Shown here piece after piece: positions 8,989 to 18,974 of a stretch of 64,000 nt of DNA. This stretch comes from Impatiens glandulifera. Lineage: Eukaryota > Streptophyta > Magnoliopsida > Ericales > Balsaminaceae. Where the stretch lies: positions 62,001-126,000 of the forward strand of contig NW_025919567.1 of the NCBI RefSeq assembly GCF_907164915.1. The letters run 5' to 3'. The translations under genes and the position numbers were made by a program. Each line of letters begins with the position of its first letter. Positions within the stretch are counted from its first letter, which is position 1. Below the pieces are notes generated by a model. That model saw nothing but the letters and a program-made list of their open reading frames with translations, did no database searches and was not told where the DNA came from.

Positions 8989-11180
8989 TGATAGGATCGG
9001 CTTTATCGATAGAAACGGGGGTCTGGCTAAGGATGAAGGCTTATGGATTTAATTCGCTTTCTACATGTTAGGGATTTAATTCGCTTTCTATTCTACGCAA
9101 ACTTGTGTAAACACTTGAAACGGATTCAAGGCGGAATTGTTTACTTTGGTTTGAAGCACAAGATGAAATATGAAAAGATGACAAAAATGAAGAACACAGT
9201 AGTTTGTTTATGGATGTTCGGAGAAACTCTCCTACGTCACCCCTTCTTCCAACCACCGGAAGGATTCACTATAATATGATTAGAATCAAATACAGTTTAT
9301 ACACACTTAGCTCACTATTGAACAAAACACTTTTTGTTCAATTACAAGATGAAGAATATCACTCAGCTAAACATGTTTTGATTCTAGCTTTCTCTCTCGA
9401 TTCACACACAGTACTATCAGAAAGAAGCTTCACAGAATGAATTCAGTAAGAAAGATGATTGAGTATTTTCTCTCTCTGCAAAATCAGATTGCTTGTTCGT
9501 TGTGTAAGGCAAGGTTTGCTAATGTTCAAGTCACTGCTTCGTCCGTTGTCCTTGAGATTGATTAAATACTAAGCAGGAGCTAGCGGTCGAAACTTCAAGA
9601 ATGATACGTTGCACTCTTCCATTGGAAAGCCTCCATTGTACACAACAGGTTCTGAGCACAAGGATCGTGGTCGTACAGAACTGGTAGTGCGCCGAATATT
9701 CCATCAGGGATGTACCTGCAAAACGGGTAATGTGAGGAAAATTCTATTACGTGGCATTCCTTGATTGGATGCATATAGTTGCTGTACTAATCTTCACTAG
9801 AAAGTGGAGCAAAAGTAGGGTACAACTATAGCACGTGGGTAGGAGACATGCAAGATTCAAGCGTACTGCTTAAACTGAGCATTAGACGTATTTTAGTTAG
9901 ACGGATTGTGAAAATCATTCTAATGAAATAGGTCATCTCCTTCTAATAGGAAAACATCTATTAGACCGCCTAGTCTAATAGGATTAGACTTGCGTCTAAT
10001 TATAATAACCATTAGACTGGCACGTCTAACTCCACTGAGTTAGACTGACACGTCTAATTCCGGTTCTACCTCAGACTTGTCTGAAGGAGTTAGACGCACG
10101 TCTAACTTTCATTAATTAGACCACATGTCTAATTATTCAATAACCATTAAACTAGCACGTCTAACTCCACTGAGTTAGACTAACACGTCTAATTCTGGTT
10201 CTACCTCAGACTTGTCTGAAGGAGTTAGACGCACGTCTAACTTTCATTAATTAGACCACACGTCTAAATATTCAATAACCATTAGACTGGCACGTCTAAC
10301 TCCACTAAGTCAGACTGACACGTCTAATTCCGGTTCTACCTCAGACTTGTCTGAAGGAGTTAGACGCACGTCTAACTTTCATTAATTAGACCACACATCT
10401 AATTATTCAATAACCATTAGACTGGCACGTCTAACTCCACTAACTTAGACTTACACGTCTAATTCCGATTCTACCTCAGACTTGTCTGAAGGAGTTAGAC
10501 GTACGTCTAACTTTCATTAATTAGACTGCACGTCTAATTATTCAATAACCATTAGACTGGCACGTCCAACTCCACTGAGTTAGACTGACACGTTTAATTC
10601 CAGTTCTACCTTAGACTTGTCTGAAGGAGTTAGACGCACGTCTAACATTCATTAATTAGACCACACATCTAATTATTCAATCAATTAGATTGCCCGTCTA
10701 ATTACAAATATATTAGACTAAACGTCTAACTCCGATGAGTTAGACTATACGTCTAATTCTATTAGACTTACGTCTAATTTAGTGTATTCATTAGACTTGC
10801 GTCTAATTCTTTACATCTATTAGACTACACGTCTAACTCCGATGAGTTAGACTGTACGTCTAATTCTATTAGACTGTACGTCTAATTCTATTAGACTTAC
10901 GTCTAATTCCGTGTATTCATTAGACCATCCGTCTAATTCTTTACACGTCTAATAGACTACACATCTAACTCTGATGAGTTAGACTGTACGTCTATTTCTA
11001 TTAGATTTACGTCTAATTCTATGCAATAAAAGTCAAAATCGGTCTAATGACCCTCATTAGATCCAAGTATCATAACATGTTGTCTCAATACACCTGTATC
11101 AAAACTCATAAGTTATTTCATCATTAAAATATCAGTGGTTAAATTATTTCAACACTAAGTCAAAATAATTTGACCCAACA
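8989..11180 (-). repeat. X 5' LTR, 2.2 kb
   Basis: Plus-strand view starts TGATAGGATCGG and ends TTTGACCCAACA. It has the ACGGGGGTC segment near its edge, the TCCTACGTCACCCC block near 9231-9246, and a large TTAGAC array in U3. Closely similar to the two LTRs of E5. Confidence 0.85.
9880..11068 (-). repeat. TTAGAC...GTCTAA palindrome array, 135-bp higher-order units
   Basis: Nearly 1.2 kb of short palindromes, TTAGAC or a near variant, 3-6 bases, then GTCTAA. Between about 10009 and 10682 they are organised in five units of about 135 bp, each with five palindromes, one of them variant (TCAGACTTGTCTGA). From about 10690 to 11000 shorter units follow. Occupies the U3 of the X LTR. Confidence 0.9.
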
Positions 11181-11247
11181 CGTAGTTAGACGAGGACGTC
11201 TAACTCCTTTGGACGTTGTCTAAAGAGAAGCGTAGTTAGACGAGGAC
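11181..11247 (+). repeat. Fragment of H LTR U3 array between X and E2
   Basis: CGTAGTTAGACGAGGACGTC-type units continuous in pattern with 24561-25075. The two pieces were one array before E2 landed: the last five bases, AGGAC, are repeated at 24561-24565. Confidence 0.85.
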
Positions 11248-12500
11248 TGTTAGGATCGGGGACGCCCTTGGAGGACCGGGGTGTTTCCGGTTTCGGTAAG
11301 GGTGGCCGCTTACAACACACATACCACTTTGGTGATAGTACGGTTAAAGACTAAAACCGTTCTCAGCACTACACAATCTGTCATAGACTCTTGAACCGGG
11401 TTCAAGGGCGGAAATGTCTGTTTCAGGTTGAAGCAACGAATGCGACTTTTAGATGATGTTTTAGAAGGAGTAGGTTTTATGGATATGAGTGACCGGTTTT
11501 GGGAGTATGATTGTTTTTGAAGTTAAGGTTAAGTAAAGAAATGAAAGCAAAGGAAAGAACACGAGACAAGAGATTTGTTTATGGATGTTCGGAGCAAACC
11601 CTCCTACGTCACCCCTTCTTCTCAGGTTATGAGAAGGATCTCCACTAACTCTTTAGAGTTACAACTACACTTCCGGTCGAGCCCAACTTCGCTACTTGCC
11701 GGTTACACCAAACTCACGCTTTGATGTAATACAACAACACAACACAATAACACACAAAGAACTTCCGGTTTTAGACACACCGGTTTTACAGTATAGACTT
11801 TATCTCTCTAGAATTTAATGCTTTATGACTTTCAGAACTTATGATGCTCACAAATATAACTTCCGAACTGCATTGAATGAAGACGATCCGTCTTCCTTTT
11901 ATAGCTGAAAGTAGCCAACGGTTACTTTCTTCTCTCTCTTGCGGATTGGTCGATCATTATCACGCCTGTTTGCAGAAAGGTTGCTTGCACGCTTCAACTT
12001 CCTCAACACCTGGCATTCATGCAGGTGACTCTGAGCATAGGATGACATAGCCGGTTTTCAGATTGAGACACGTGTTGAACATCCACTACCGGTTGTCAGC
12101 ATCGGATCAACAAAGCATCATTACTTTCCTCGCATGCTTCTGATCGGATCTGATCTTCTTTTATTCTTTCAAGACACGTTTCTTCCGTCATGGTACGTCA
12201 CTCTTGAATTTTGAATCTTCTGACTTTTGTTCTGAACCATCCGGTTTTTATGTCTTGTAGTGTATCATCCGGTTGGAGAGTATAATCTTTCTTCTTCGTT
12301 AACCGGTCGCTTGAGAAGGTAGAACCGGTTCCTCTGATTTTTAACTTGATCAATTGAGGTTGGTTTCTTTGAAGTAGTAGCAACCGGTTTTTGATGCCCC
12401 AACCGGTTCATACGGTTTTAGAAGTACCTGCACATGAAGTTTAACTTCTGTTTAGTTTGTCTGGCCGGTTCCAAAATTAATCTACTTAATTTTTCTATCA
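11248..12500 (-). repeat. E2 3' LTR
   Basis: Plus-strand view TGTTAGGATCGGGG ... TTTTTCTATCA, 1253 bp. TATA box TATAAAAG is on the minus strand at 11896-11903. It carries the conserved CCTACGTCACCCCTTCTTCT hairpin block near 11609-11640. Confidence 0.95.
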
Positions 12501-12961
12501 ATTTCTCCCTTTTTGATTATTTAGAATAAATATTCAAAAATTGTAATGTATGGCTGGTTCCAAAATTAATCTACTTAATTTTTCTATCAATTTCTCCCTT
12601 TTTGATTATTTAGAATAAATATTCAAAACATGTAATATATGGCCGGTTTTAAAAAGAATTTGCTTAGTAGCCAGTTTAGAAAAATTAATCTACTTAATTT
12701 TTCTATCAATTTCTCCATTTTTGATTATTTAGAATAAATATTCAAAACATGTAATTTATGGCCGGTTTTAAAAACATGAGTTTGATTGTTTTGAGAGAAA
12801 TATGTTTCAAAAACATGAGTATGATTTTTGAGAGAAATATGTTTCAAAAACATGAGTATGATTTTGGAGAGAAGTATGTTAGAACCTATTAGAAAGAACT
12901 AAGTAACCAAGTTCTGAAACATAATAGAACATAATTGTTCAAAGTAAACAAAGAAAGAGGT
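12501..12961 (-). repeat. E2 3' non-coding region with PPT/LTR-start junction in three copies
   Basis: The true junction at 12500 (minus strand AAAAAGGGAGAAAT then TGATAGAAAAATTAAG) is followed by two more copies of the same LTR-start plus PPT segment, near 12560-12640 and 12681-12760, spaced about 89 and 119 bp. Further in, a segment with CAAAAACATGAGTATGATTTT occurs about three times (12770-12870). Confidence 0.85.
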
Positions 12962-15814
12962 TTAGGGCTTGGATGATCCCCCCTTGTGTTGCTCCTTTTC
13001 CAGCTCCTTCTCCAACCGTCTTCTTTCTTCTTCTTGCCTTGCCTTGAATTCTCTATCTCGATTTTCGGCATCGATCAGCACACCGGCCCATACACTTGAG
13101 TGACCGGTGCCCTTATTCTTAAGATTGAAGTTGGCACAAACTGGCTTTGGTGGTGGAGGTGGTGGAGTATTTGAATGTCTGAAGCTTGGAGTTGCTGTGG
13201 ATTCTCCGGTTGTCCTTCTCTTCCGTTGATATAGTTCCTCCGGATCTTCTTCTTCTTCCGCATCAAGCGGTTGTGCATTTATCACGACCGGTAAGGCTGT
13301 TTTCTGTTCTGCCCGCTTCATCACATTCTTAACGGCGCTTCGCTTCTTCTTGTTCCTTGTATTCATGGAGTGGGACGGTTGAGCCAGTGGAAGTTCCTGG
13401 ACGTTGGCCTGCTCTTCCTCATTGCATTGTTGGGCAAGCGCATAGTCTTTATCTTCAAGCTCCTTCTGTAACCGTTCTCTTTCTATCTCTTCCTCTTGCA
13501 ATTTCTTTGCGGTTTCAGCATCCTTTTCGATTTGCGTTTGGGTTGAGCTGACTTGAACCTTGGACATTTCCCCGATTTGAATGGCCATTGCTTGTAGCAT
13601 GTCCAATAGTGGAGCGGTTGCGGCTTTGACGGACTCGGCAATCATGGTTTTTACTGTTGTCTGCATGGTCGTGTCCATCATGGTTTGTAGAGAGTTTGAC
13701 AATTTATCTTCAGCCACTGCAATTCTTTCGTCGGTTACGGCTTTAAAATTTCCAAGGCATGAGTCAACTGTTTCAGCCATTGCTTGCTTGATTTGATCTA
13801 TTTCCAGAGTTTTGACCGGTTGAGAGGCTTCTTGTTCCAGGTTTTCAGAGGTTCCGGATGTCTCACCACTTAAAAAGAATGGCTTACTTTGATATAACTC
13901 GGCATTGTTGAGTTGACGTTGGCAACCTTTCCTCCATTGCATGTCAAGACGATCAAGATTTTGTACAAGTTGTTCTAGAACCGCAAGAAACCGTTCAGCC
14001 ATCTTCATTTCAATCGGGTTTAGCGTCTTTCCTTTGGTTTCTTGAAACGCATTCTCAACTGCCTGTAGCCGAGCATTTTCAAGGATCACCGGAGCTTTGT
14101 TAAACGCCGGTTGGATGAGATTGGTGTTAGCTAGACTAAGTGCCCTTTCTTCCAGCTTGATGAGCCTGTCCCATTGTTTGTTGCCACTTAAACCTGGAAC
14201 CATGTCGGATAACTTGGTTTCGCATCTGAGCTTCACCCACAATATGTATGGCGTTAGCGCATCACTTGCACCTTTCTTCATGTCTTGAATGAATTCCTCG
14301 AAGATCTCATTTTCTTGCTCTATGGTGTATGGAAACTCGTCTCCGGTTAGTTGAGGGTCGATTTGCAGCGTGCCCGTTCCGGTTTCCGTTGTTTCTTCAA
14401 TGAGAATGCCTTTGCCTTTGTTTACCTGAGTTGAACCTTCAGGTGTTGAGGCTGGTTGGTTTTCTGAGATCATCTTCCCTCCTGCGGAACCGGAAGGTTC
14501 CTGGTCTTCAATATTTCCCTCCTGAGCCGGAGGTGTGATTTCCGTTGTGTTGGCCGTCTCATCGACCGGTTGTGCTTCTGTCTGATCAGGTATCTCAACC
14601 TGATTATCTGGCTTCCGACGACTTAAAACATCGTCCTCTTCGGTTTCCTTTGTGATCTCTTGGACCACATTATTGATTGCTTCTGAGGTATTCAAGCCCA
14701 CATCGGCCAATACCTCTCCAACTCGTTTACTGGGTGACTTGGAGGTTTTAGAGTGAATGGTTACCTCTGCTTCCCCCTTGGAAACTGACTTGTTCTCCTT
14801 GCTCCCCGAAGATTCGGTTTGCCTTGGAGAATGGGATGAAATAGGAACGGGAATAACTGCGTTGAGTGGGATGGGCTGAAATACATTTGCGGTTCTTTCC
14901 GGTGGATTGTCCGAGGAAAGCGTTTTCTCGGAGTCCGCCGGTTTCTTTGAACTCTTCTTCGCAGCTACCTTCTTCCTCCTCTTCGGTTCTGGTGGAACTT
15001 CTGCCTCAACCGCTTTTCTTGACGGTTTCTTCTGTCTGGTTTCTTCTTCAACTAGAACCGATGAACTGGCTCCCTTGGATGATTTAGTCTTTGAGGATTT
15101 AGGTTTGATCGTCTTCTCCGACTTTTCGATCATTGACTCAGAGTCGAGAATGTTGGAAATCGGAAGCGGTATGCCTTCACCGAGTTCCACTTTGAGAAAC
15201 TCAAGAATTTTGACGATTTGCATAGCATAGGCCTGCACCCGGCCATCTTTCTTTATTACCATTTGGCAGAATTCTTCATAGATGACATATCCCCAGTCCA
15301 CCTTGTCACCGCGGACAATAGCTAACAGCATTCTAAGTTTAAGTTTTGTGAGGTTGTCAAAATTACCTCCCCTTCCTTGGAGTGATTTGGCGATGACGGT
15401 CACTAACCATCTGTATTCCGGTTTGAGTTTGATCTTCCGGCTGTTGTGGATCACCAGATCTTGACCTGAGAAAGATACCACCAACCGGGTAACATTTGAT
15501 TCTGCTTCGGTTAAGTCAATCTTTAGGTCCGAACCTGTGTTAGGCAGACCAAGTGCTTCCGCAAAAATTTCTTCGGTGATGAGAACGGCCTTCCCGTTAA
15601 CAATCGCCGAGATCTTCCTCTTCGACAGCGTCGCCGTCGCCAAGAACTCCGTCACCGCCGCCGGATGGATGATGAACGGACCAGAAATAAACTTCTCCAA
15701 CCCAGATTCCCGTAGAAGTTGAAGAACAGCCTTGTTCTTATCGTCAGCATGCTCGTCAATATCTGCGAAATCTACTTGTAACATCCATTGAAATGGAGCT
15801 TTGCCTAGATCCAT
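12962..15814 (-). CDS. E2 accessory ORF C, intact 950-aa protein
   Basis: Largest intact gene in the window. Residues 1-225 are the shared domain (MLQVDFADI, RESGLEKFISG, LGLPNTGSD, VDWGYVIY). Residues 277-291 are a strongly basic NLS-like patch (PKRRKKVAAKKSSKK). Residues 300-490 are Ser/Pro/Glu-rich and look disordered. Residues 500-590 form a second block conserved in E1 (YILWVKLR, KLEERALSL). Residues 670-800 are coiled-coil-like, with KKLQEEEIERERLQKELED at 770-788, followed by a basic region (815-835) and a proline run (884-889); the tail is Arg/Glu-rich. No signal peptide or membrane helix was seen, which argues against an envelope role. Nuclear or nucleic-acid-associated scaffold is a guess. 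Confidence 0.9.
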   Translation of the reverse strand: MDLGKAPFQWMLQVDFADIDEHADDKNKAVLQLLRESGLEKFISGPFIIHPAAVTEFLATATLSKRKISAIVNGKAVLITEEIFAEALGLPNTGSDLKIDLTEAESNVTRLVVSFSGQDLVIHNSRKIKLKPEYRWLVTVIAKSLQGRGGNFDNLTKLKLRMLLAIVRGDKVDWGYVIYEEFCQMVIKKDGRVQAYAMQIVKILEFLKVELGEGIPLPISNILDSESMIEKSEKTIKPKSSKTKSSKGASSSVLVEEETRQKKPSRKAVEAEVPPEPKRRKKVAAKKSSKKPADSEKTLSSDNPPERTANVFQPIPLNAVIPVPISSHSPRQTESSGSKENKSVSKGEAEVTIHSKTSKSPSKRVGEVLADVGLNTSEAINNVVQEITKETEEDDVLSRRKPDNQVEIPDQTEAQPVDETANTTEITPPAQEGNIEDQEPSGSAGGKMISENQPASTPEGSTQVNKGKGILIEETTETGTGTLQIDPQLTGDEFPYTIEQENEIFEEFIQDMKKGASDALTPYILWVKLRCETKLSDMVPGLSGNKQWDRLIKLEERALSLANTNLIQPAFNKAPVILENARLQAVENAFQETKGKTLNPIEMKMAERFLAVLEQLVQNLDRLDMQWRKGCQRQLNNAELYQSKPFFLSGETSGTSENLEQEASQPVKTLEIDQIKQAMAETVDSCLGNFKAVTDERIAVAEDKLSNSLQTMMDTTMQTTVKTMIAESVKAATAPLLDMLQAMAIQIGEMSKVQVSSTQTQIEKDAETAKKLQEEEIERERLQKELEDKDYALAQQCNEEEQANVQELPLAQPSHSMNTRNKKKRSAVKNVMKRAEQKTALPVVINAQPLDAEEEEDPEELYQRKRRTTGESTATPSFRHSNTPPPPPPKPVCANFNLKNKGTGHSSVWAGVLIDAENRDREFKARQEEERRRLEKELEKEQHKGGSSKP

Positions 15815-15927
15815 GATGGTTTTGAAGAGAAAAGATGAAGAACTGTGATGATCGGAGAGAGAAAAGCTTTTGAAGTTCTGGAAATCTTAGAGAGAGAAAG
15901 CACGTGTGTCGAATGGGCTGATTTGAA

Positions 15928-15935
15928 CTTATATA
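15928..15935 (-). promoter_or_regulatory. TATA box of E2 ORF C
   Basis: TATATAAG on the minus strand, 115 bp upstream of the ATG, nearly the same spacing as in E1 (117 bp) and E5 (about 120 bp). A pyrimidine-rich leader follows. Confidence 0.7.
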
Positions 15936-15982
15936 GATGGCGGTTCCAAGCGGTTTTGAAGATGAACCGTCAATTTGATGTT

Positions 15983-15990
15983 TTTGGCGC
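15983..15990 (+). promoter_or_regulatory. E2F-like site upstream of E2 ORF C
   Basis: TTTGGCGC in the context TTTTTGGCGCCAAC, an almost palindromic E2F-type site about 50 bp upstream of the TATA box. It fits TTTSSCGS exactly. GGCGGT words surround it. Confidence 0.45.
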
Positions 15991-16334
15991 CAACTTTCCC
16001 TCCAAAAAGTTACTGCCGTAACTTTCGGCGGTAAAAACGGAAATTCGATGGGCGGTAAACTTTGAGAGGTAAAACTGTGGGCGGTTTAAATTTTCAAACT
16101 TTCACTTTTGCCTGAGATACCGGTTTCATTTGACGACTTGCTAACCGGAAGTTTTAGGTTAATTTTAACATATTGTATAAGTTTGAAAAACCGGAAGGAA
16201 TACTGTGAATGAAAACCGGAGACTTTTTAAGGATTGAAATATTTCATTAATAAAGGAAAAAGATTGACATTGGGGCGGTTCCGGTCGTACAGCAAAATGA
16301 CCAGAAACCGGAAAGAAAACGAAAAGAAAGAAAA
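15991..16334 (-). other. E2 spacer between ORFs B and C
   Basis: Non-coding upstream region of ORF C with repeated GGCGGT and GGCGGTAAA words at 16020-16090, then the 3' end of ORF B. No separate gene. Confidence 0.5.
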
Positions 16335-17092
16335 TTATTCTGTGAACCATCCTCCTTCCATCCTCCTTTCATACCATTTCTCAATGGTGTTTTGAGGAAA
16401 CCGTTCCTTAATTCTTGATGTAAATTTATAGATCATTTCTATGGTGATGGTGTTGGATGGTCCAACCGGAACACCGGTTCCAAGGTTGCGACGCTTGGAC
16501 ATGAGAAACCGGGTGATTTGAGGAGCGTAGCTGATCTTTCCTCTTTTACCGGTCATAAGCTGCTTCAGCTTATTGAAAAGATAGGACGCCCAGTTGATGG
16601 CGCAATCGCGGATGATGGCTATCATAATATCGAATGCCTCCCGGCTGTAGTTCTGGTTGGGCATTCGGCCTATGATAGACCTTTGGACCAGATCGTGAAA
16701 GAGCTGGTAGTGAGGGCGAGATTTTCTTTCTTCGCAAAATCCTTAACAGGAGTGTAGGATGAAGAGAAGATCTTGAAGAAGGTTTCCTTAGCCGGTAAAT
16801 ACGGCGTCGGAAAATCAGAGAAATCTTCGGTCGGAAGGTGAAAGAAGGTGGCGAATTCCTCCTCTGAAAACTGGAGGAATTGACCGTCGATGATGGTGCG
16901 AATGCTGCCATCATCCAGAATGTGACCGTTGTTGTAGAATTCGCACACCTCCTCCACGAGGATGGTGTCCGAACCTTTGAGAAAGCCTTGCAAGCCAGAT
17001 TCTATGATATGCTGAAAAATGCAGTCATAGTAGGCGCTATCCTTGATATCCTCAAAATCGATGATAAGAGTATTTCTTAGCTCGGCAGACAT
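16335..17092 (-). pseudogene. E2 accessory ORF B, single frameshift
   Basis: Starts at 17092 (MSAELRNTLIIDFEDI) with IESGLQGFLKG and FHLPTEDFSDF. Near 16735, in a run of T, the frame slips by one; the protein continues as FHDLVQRS, then NYSREAFDIM, CAINWASYLF and the C-terminus to 16335. Apart from this slip the gene is clean, about 250 codons. A sequencing or assembly error in the homopolymer cannot be ruled out. Own TATA box at 17194-17201. Confidence 0.85.
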
Positions 17093-17193
17093 GGTGATGA
17101 GTAGTGAAGAAAAGTTTGAAAGAGTTCTTGAGCTTTCGAGTTTTAGAGAGAAGAATGCTTGAAGGCGTGTTTTGAAAATGGAGGTTGAGTCCC

Positions 17194-17201
17194 CTTTTAT
17201 A
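17194..17201 (-). promoter_or_regulatory. TATA box of E2 ORF B
   Basis: TATAAAAG on the minus strand, 102 bp upstream of the ATG at 17092. Confidence 0.7.
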
Positions 17202-17500
17202 GCCTGGAATGAATGAGAGGATTTGAAAAATCTAGCCGTTTATGCTTAGTCATTAATGTTTTTGTGATTTTCCAAGAGAATAAAGACATGTCTTGTCAAA
17301 TCAAGTCAGGCATGCTTTTTGATAATGATGATTTATGTTTCCAAGAGTGATATGATTTATTTTGTTATGACGCATTGAATATTTTAGATTTTGACTTGGA
17401 AAGGAAAGAAATCTGATTCATTAATTGGAGTACGAAACCGTTAGTACAACAAAAGTACCGGTTTTGTAAAGAAAAGATAAAAGAAAAGAGGAAGGACAAG
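17202..17500 (-). other. E2 spacer between ORFs A and B
   Basis: AT-rich non-coding region with no gene seen. Confidence 0.5.
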
Positions 17501-18262
17501 TTAGACATTTGATGACTCAGCTGCTTGAGCATTTGAAGCCTCAGCCGCTTGAATTCTTCTGGCTTTAACCGCTTCCCACCGGTCGATCATCTCTTGTACT
17601 CTTTCCTCTGTGAGCACGTGCCTTGGGTGAAGAGTGACGAAGGGTCCGGAGTGGATGTCCAGACTTGCACAGAAACCGCTCAGCTGAGGAGCGTAGCCGG
17701 TCTTGTTGGAGAGAAGCATCTTCTTCAGGTTACTGAAGATGATCCAGGACCAGTTAACCGGTGTCCCAACCGTTACGGTGATCATCATCTCGAAAACCCT
17801 TTGGGTGTAATAGTAACTCTTCTCTCTACACAAGACAGATTTTCCCAGAATCTCGCAGAGAATCTGGTACTTGTGAGAAAGTTGACTCTCAGCACCCCAG
17901 GGTTTAACCGGGATGTCAGATCCTGAGAATCGGCGACACATTTCTTCCATTGTCACCGGGGAGTAAGTTAGGTCGGTTACCCCTTCATTGGGTAAGCCGC
18001 AGTATACAGCGAAATCCGTCTCGCTGAATAGGAATTTCTGACCGTAGACCTGTGCAACGAGTATATCTCGATGCACCTCTTTCGCGGTCTCAAAGAGTTC
18101 TTCGACTACAAGGTAGTCGATGATGAACCTGTTCTCAAGAAAGCTTCTCAGCCCACTCCTTTCTATGGCTAAGAACATTTCCTTTACTTCATGATCCTCA
18201 TATTGGTAGATTGATTCAAAATCTGCCAATAGGATTTTCTTGGCTAGGGAGTTGGTATTCAT
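17501..18262 (-). CDS. E2 accessory ORF A, intact 253-aa protein
   Basis: Open from ATG 18262. Shared domain landmarks: LLADFESIYQ, IERSGLRSFLE, CGLPNEGVTDL, GTPVNWSWIIF, TGYAPQLSGF. C-terminus is basic, then Ala-rich (RRIQAAEASNAQAAE). Counterpart of E1 1999-2742 by position and sequence. No targeting or membrane signal was seen. Function unknown; kinship to PF20167 is possible. Kept open although the pol gene beside it is broken. Confidence 0.88.
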   Translation of the reverse strand: MNTNSLAKKILLADFESIYQYEDHEVKEMFLAIERSGLRSFLENRFIIDYLVVEELFETAKEVHRDILVAQVYGQKFLFSETDFAVYCGLPNEGVTDLTYSPVTMEEMCRRFSGSDIPVKPWGAESQLSHKYQILCEILGKSVLCREKSYYYTQRVFEMMITVTVGTPVNWSWIIFSNLKKMLLSNKTGYAPQLSGFCASLDIHSGPFVTLHPRHVLTEERVQEMIDRWEAVKARRIQAAEASNAQAAESSNV

Positions 18263-18346
18263 GTTTTTGAGAGAGAGAGGATTTTATCTCAAGAATGATA
18301 CTTGTGAATAGTGAACTTGTGATGTTTTGAAAAGGATTAAGGATGG

Positions 18347-18354
18347 TTTATATA
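18347..18354 (-). promoter_or_regulatory. TATA box of E2 ORF A
   Basis: TATATAAA on the minus strand, 85 bp upstream of the ORF A ATG. Confidence 0.65.
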
Positions 18355-18974
18355 GCCCGGGGATTCGGCTTGGTCTTCAATGAGGTTAAGTATGCCTGAT
18401 GATGTCATCAGCTATTTAATAGACTTAACTTGTTGAAGTAACTAATGGTTATTTCCAAGGTAAATCTAATTATTACTAAGATAGCAATGATGAAAAATAT
18501 CTATTGACAAGATGTAAGTCTCCCTCTCTTGATGATGGACACATGTCGTCATCTTGATTGTGGTAGACTTGTTTTTATTAATTACAGGCTTCATTTTTCA
18601 AAATATGCATGAAAACTTAGTCAGTTATCTCAGGTTAACCGGAAAAATTCATTTCATCAGACCAGAGTGCATATGTACTAAGCGGTTTTCCATGACCGGT
18701 TTTAGTAGGATATTTCCGTTTGTGAAGAAAAGTTGATTAATGTCAATAGTTGTTCAACTTTGGATTTGTTTTATCCACTTCAGCCCGGTTATTTCAACCG
18801 TATAGTAAACATACATTTGATTTGAAATTATGAAGTGATCGGGCATAACCGGAGACTTCCTCCCGGTTAGCATATTTGATTTATTAATGGCCTATTTGAA
18901 TATGGTTTGAGAAGCTTTAGCTTCTCCCTGAACACATATCCCGGTTTTATATACAAGCATGCATAATGATTATA
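18355..18974 (-). other. E2 spacer between pol and ORF A
   Basis: Non-coding, about 600 bp, with scattered ACCGGTT words; includes the presumed upstream promoter of ORF A. No further gene. Confidence 0.5.

Larger units (their letters stand above)
8599..11180 (-). mobile_element. X: 5' part of a minus-strand Ty1/copia element
   Basis: From right to left: 5' LTR (8989-11180), primer binding site, and the first part of gag, which is cut at 8599 by E1. The rest lies left of the window. The right edge TTTGACCCAACA at 11180 abuts a TTAGACG array belonging to an older LTR (H), so X was inserted in that array; the presumed TSD is CGTAG at 11181-11185. Confidence 0.82.

Noticed and set aside
9880..11068. 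CRISPR-like look of regularly spaced palindromes
   Set aside because: Plant LTR context, repeats and spacers evolve together as tandem units, no unique spacers and no cas genes.
12198..12383. 61-codon ORF on the minus strand, also at 24246-24431
   Set aside because: Conserved only because the two E2 LTRs are nearly identical; no start context or homologue recognised.
12962..15814. ORF C as a retroviral-type envelope gene
   Set aside because: No signal peptide, no membrane helix and no Cys pattern; an NLS-like patch and coiled coil point elsewhere. Position after pol alone is not enough.
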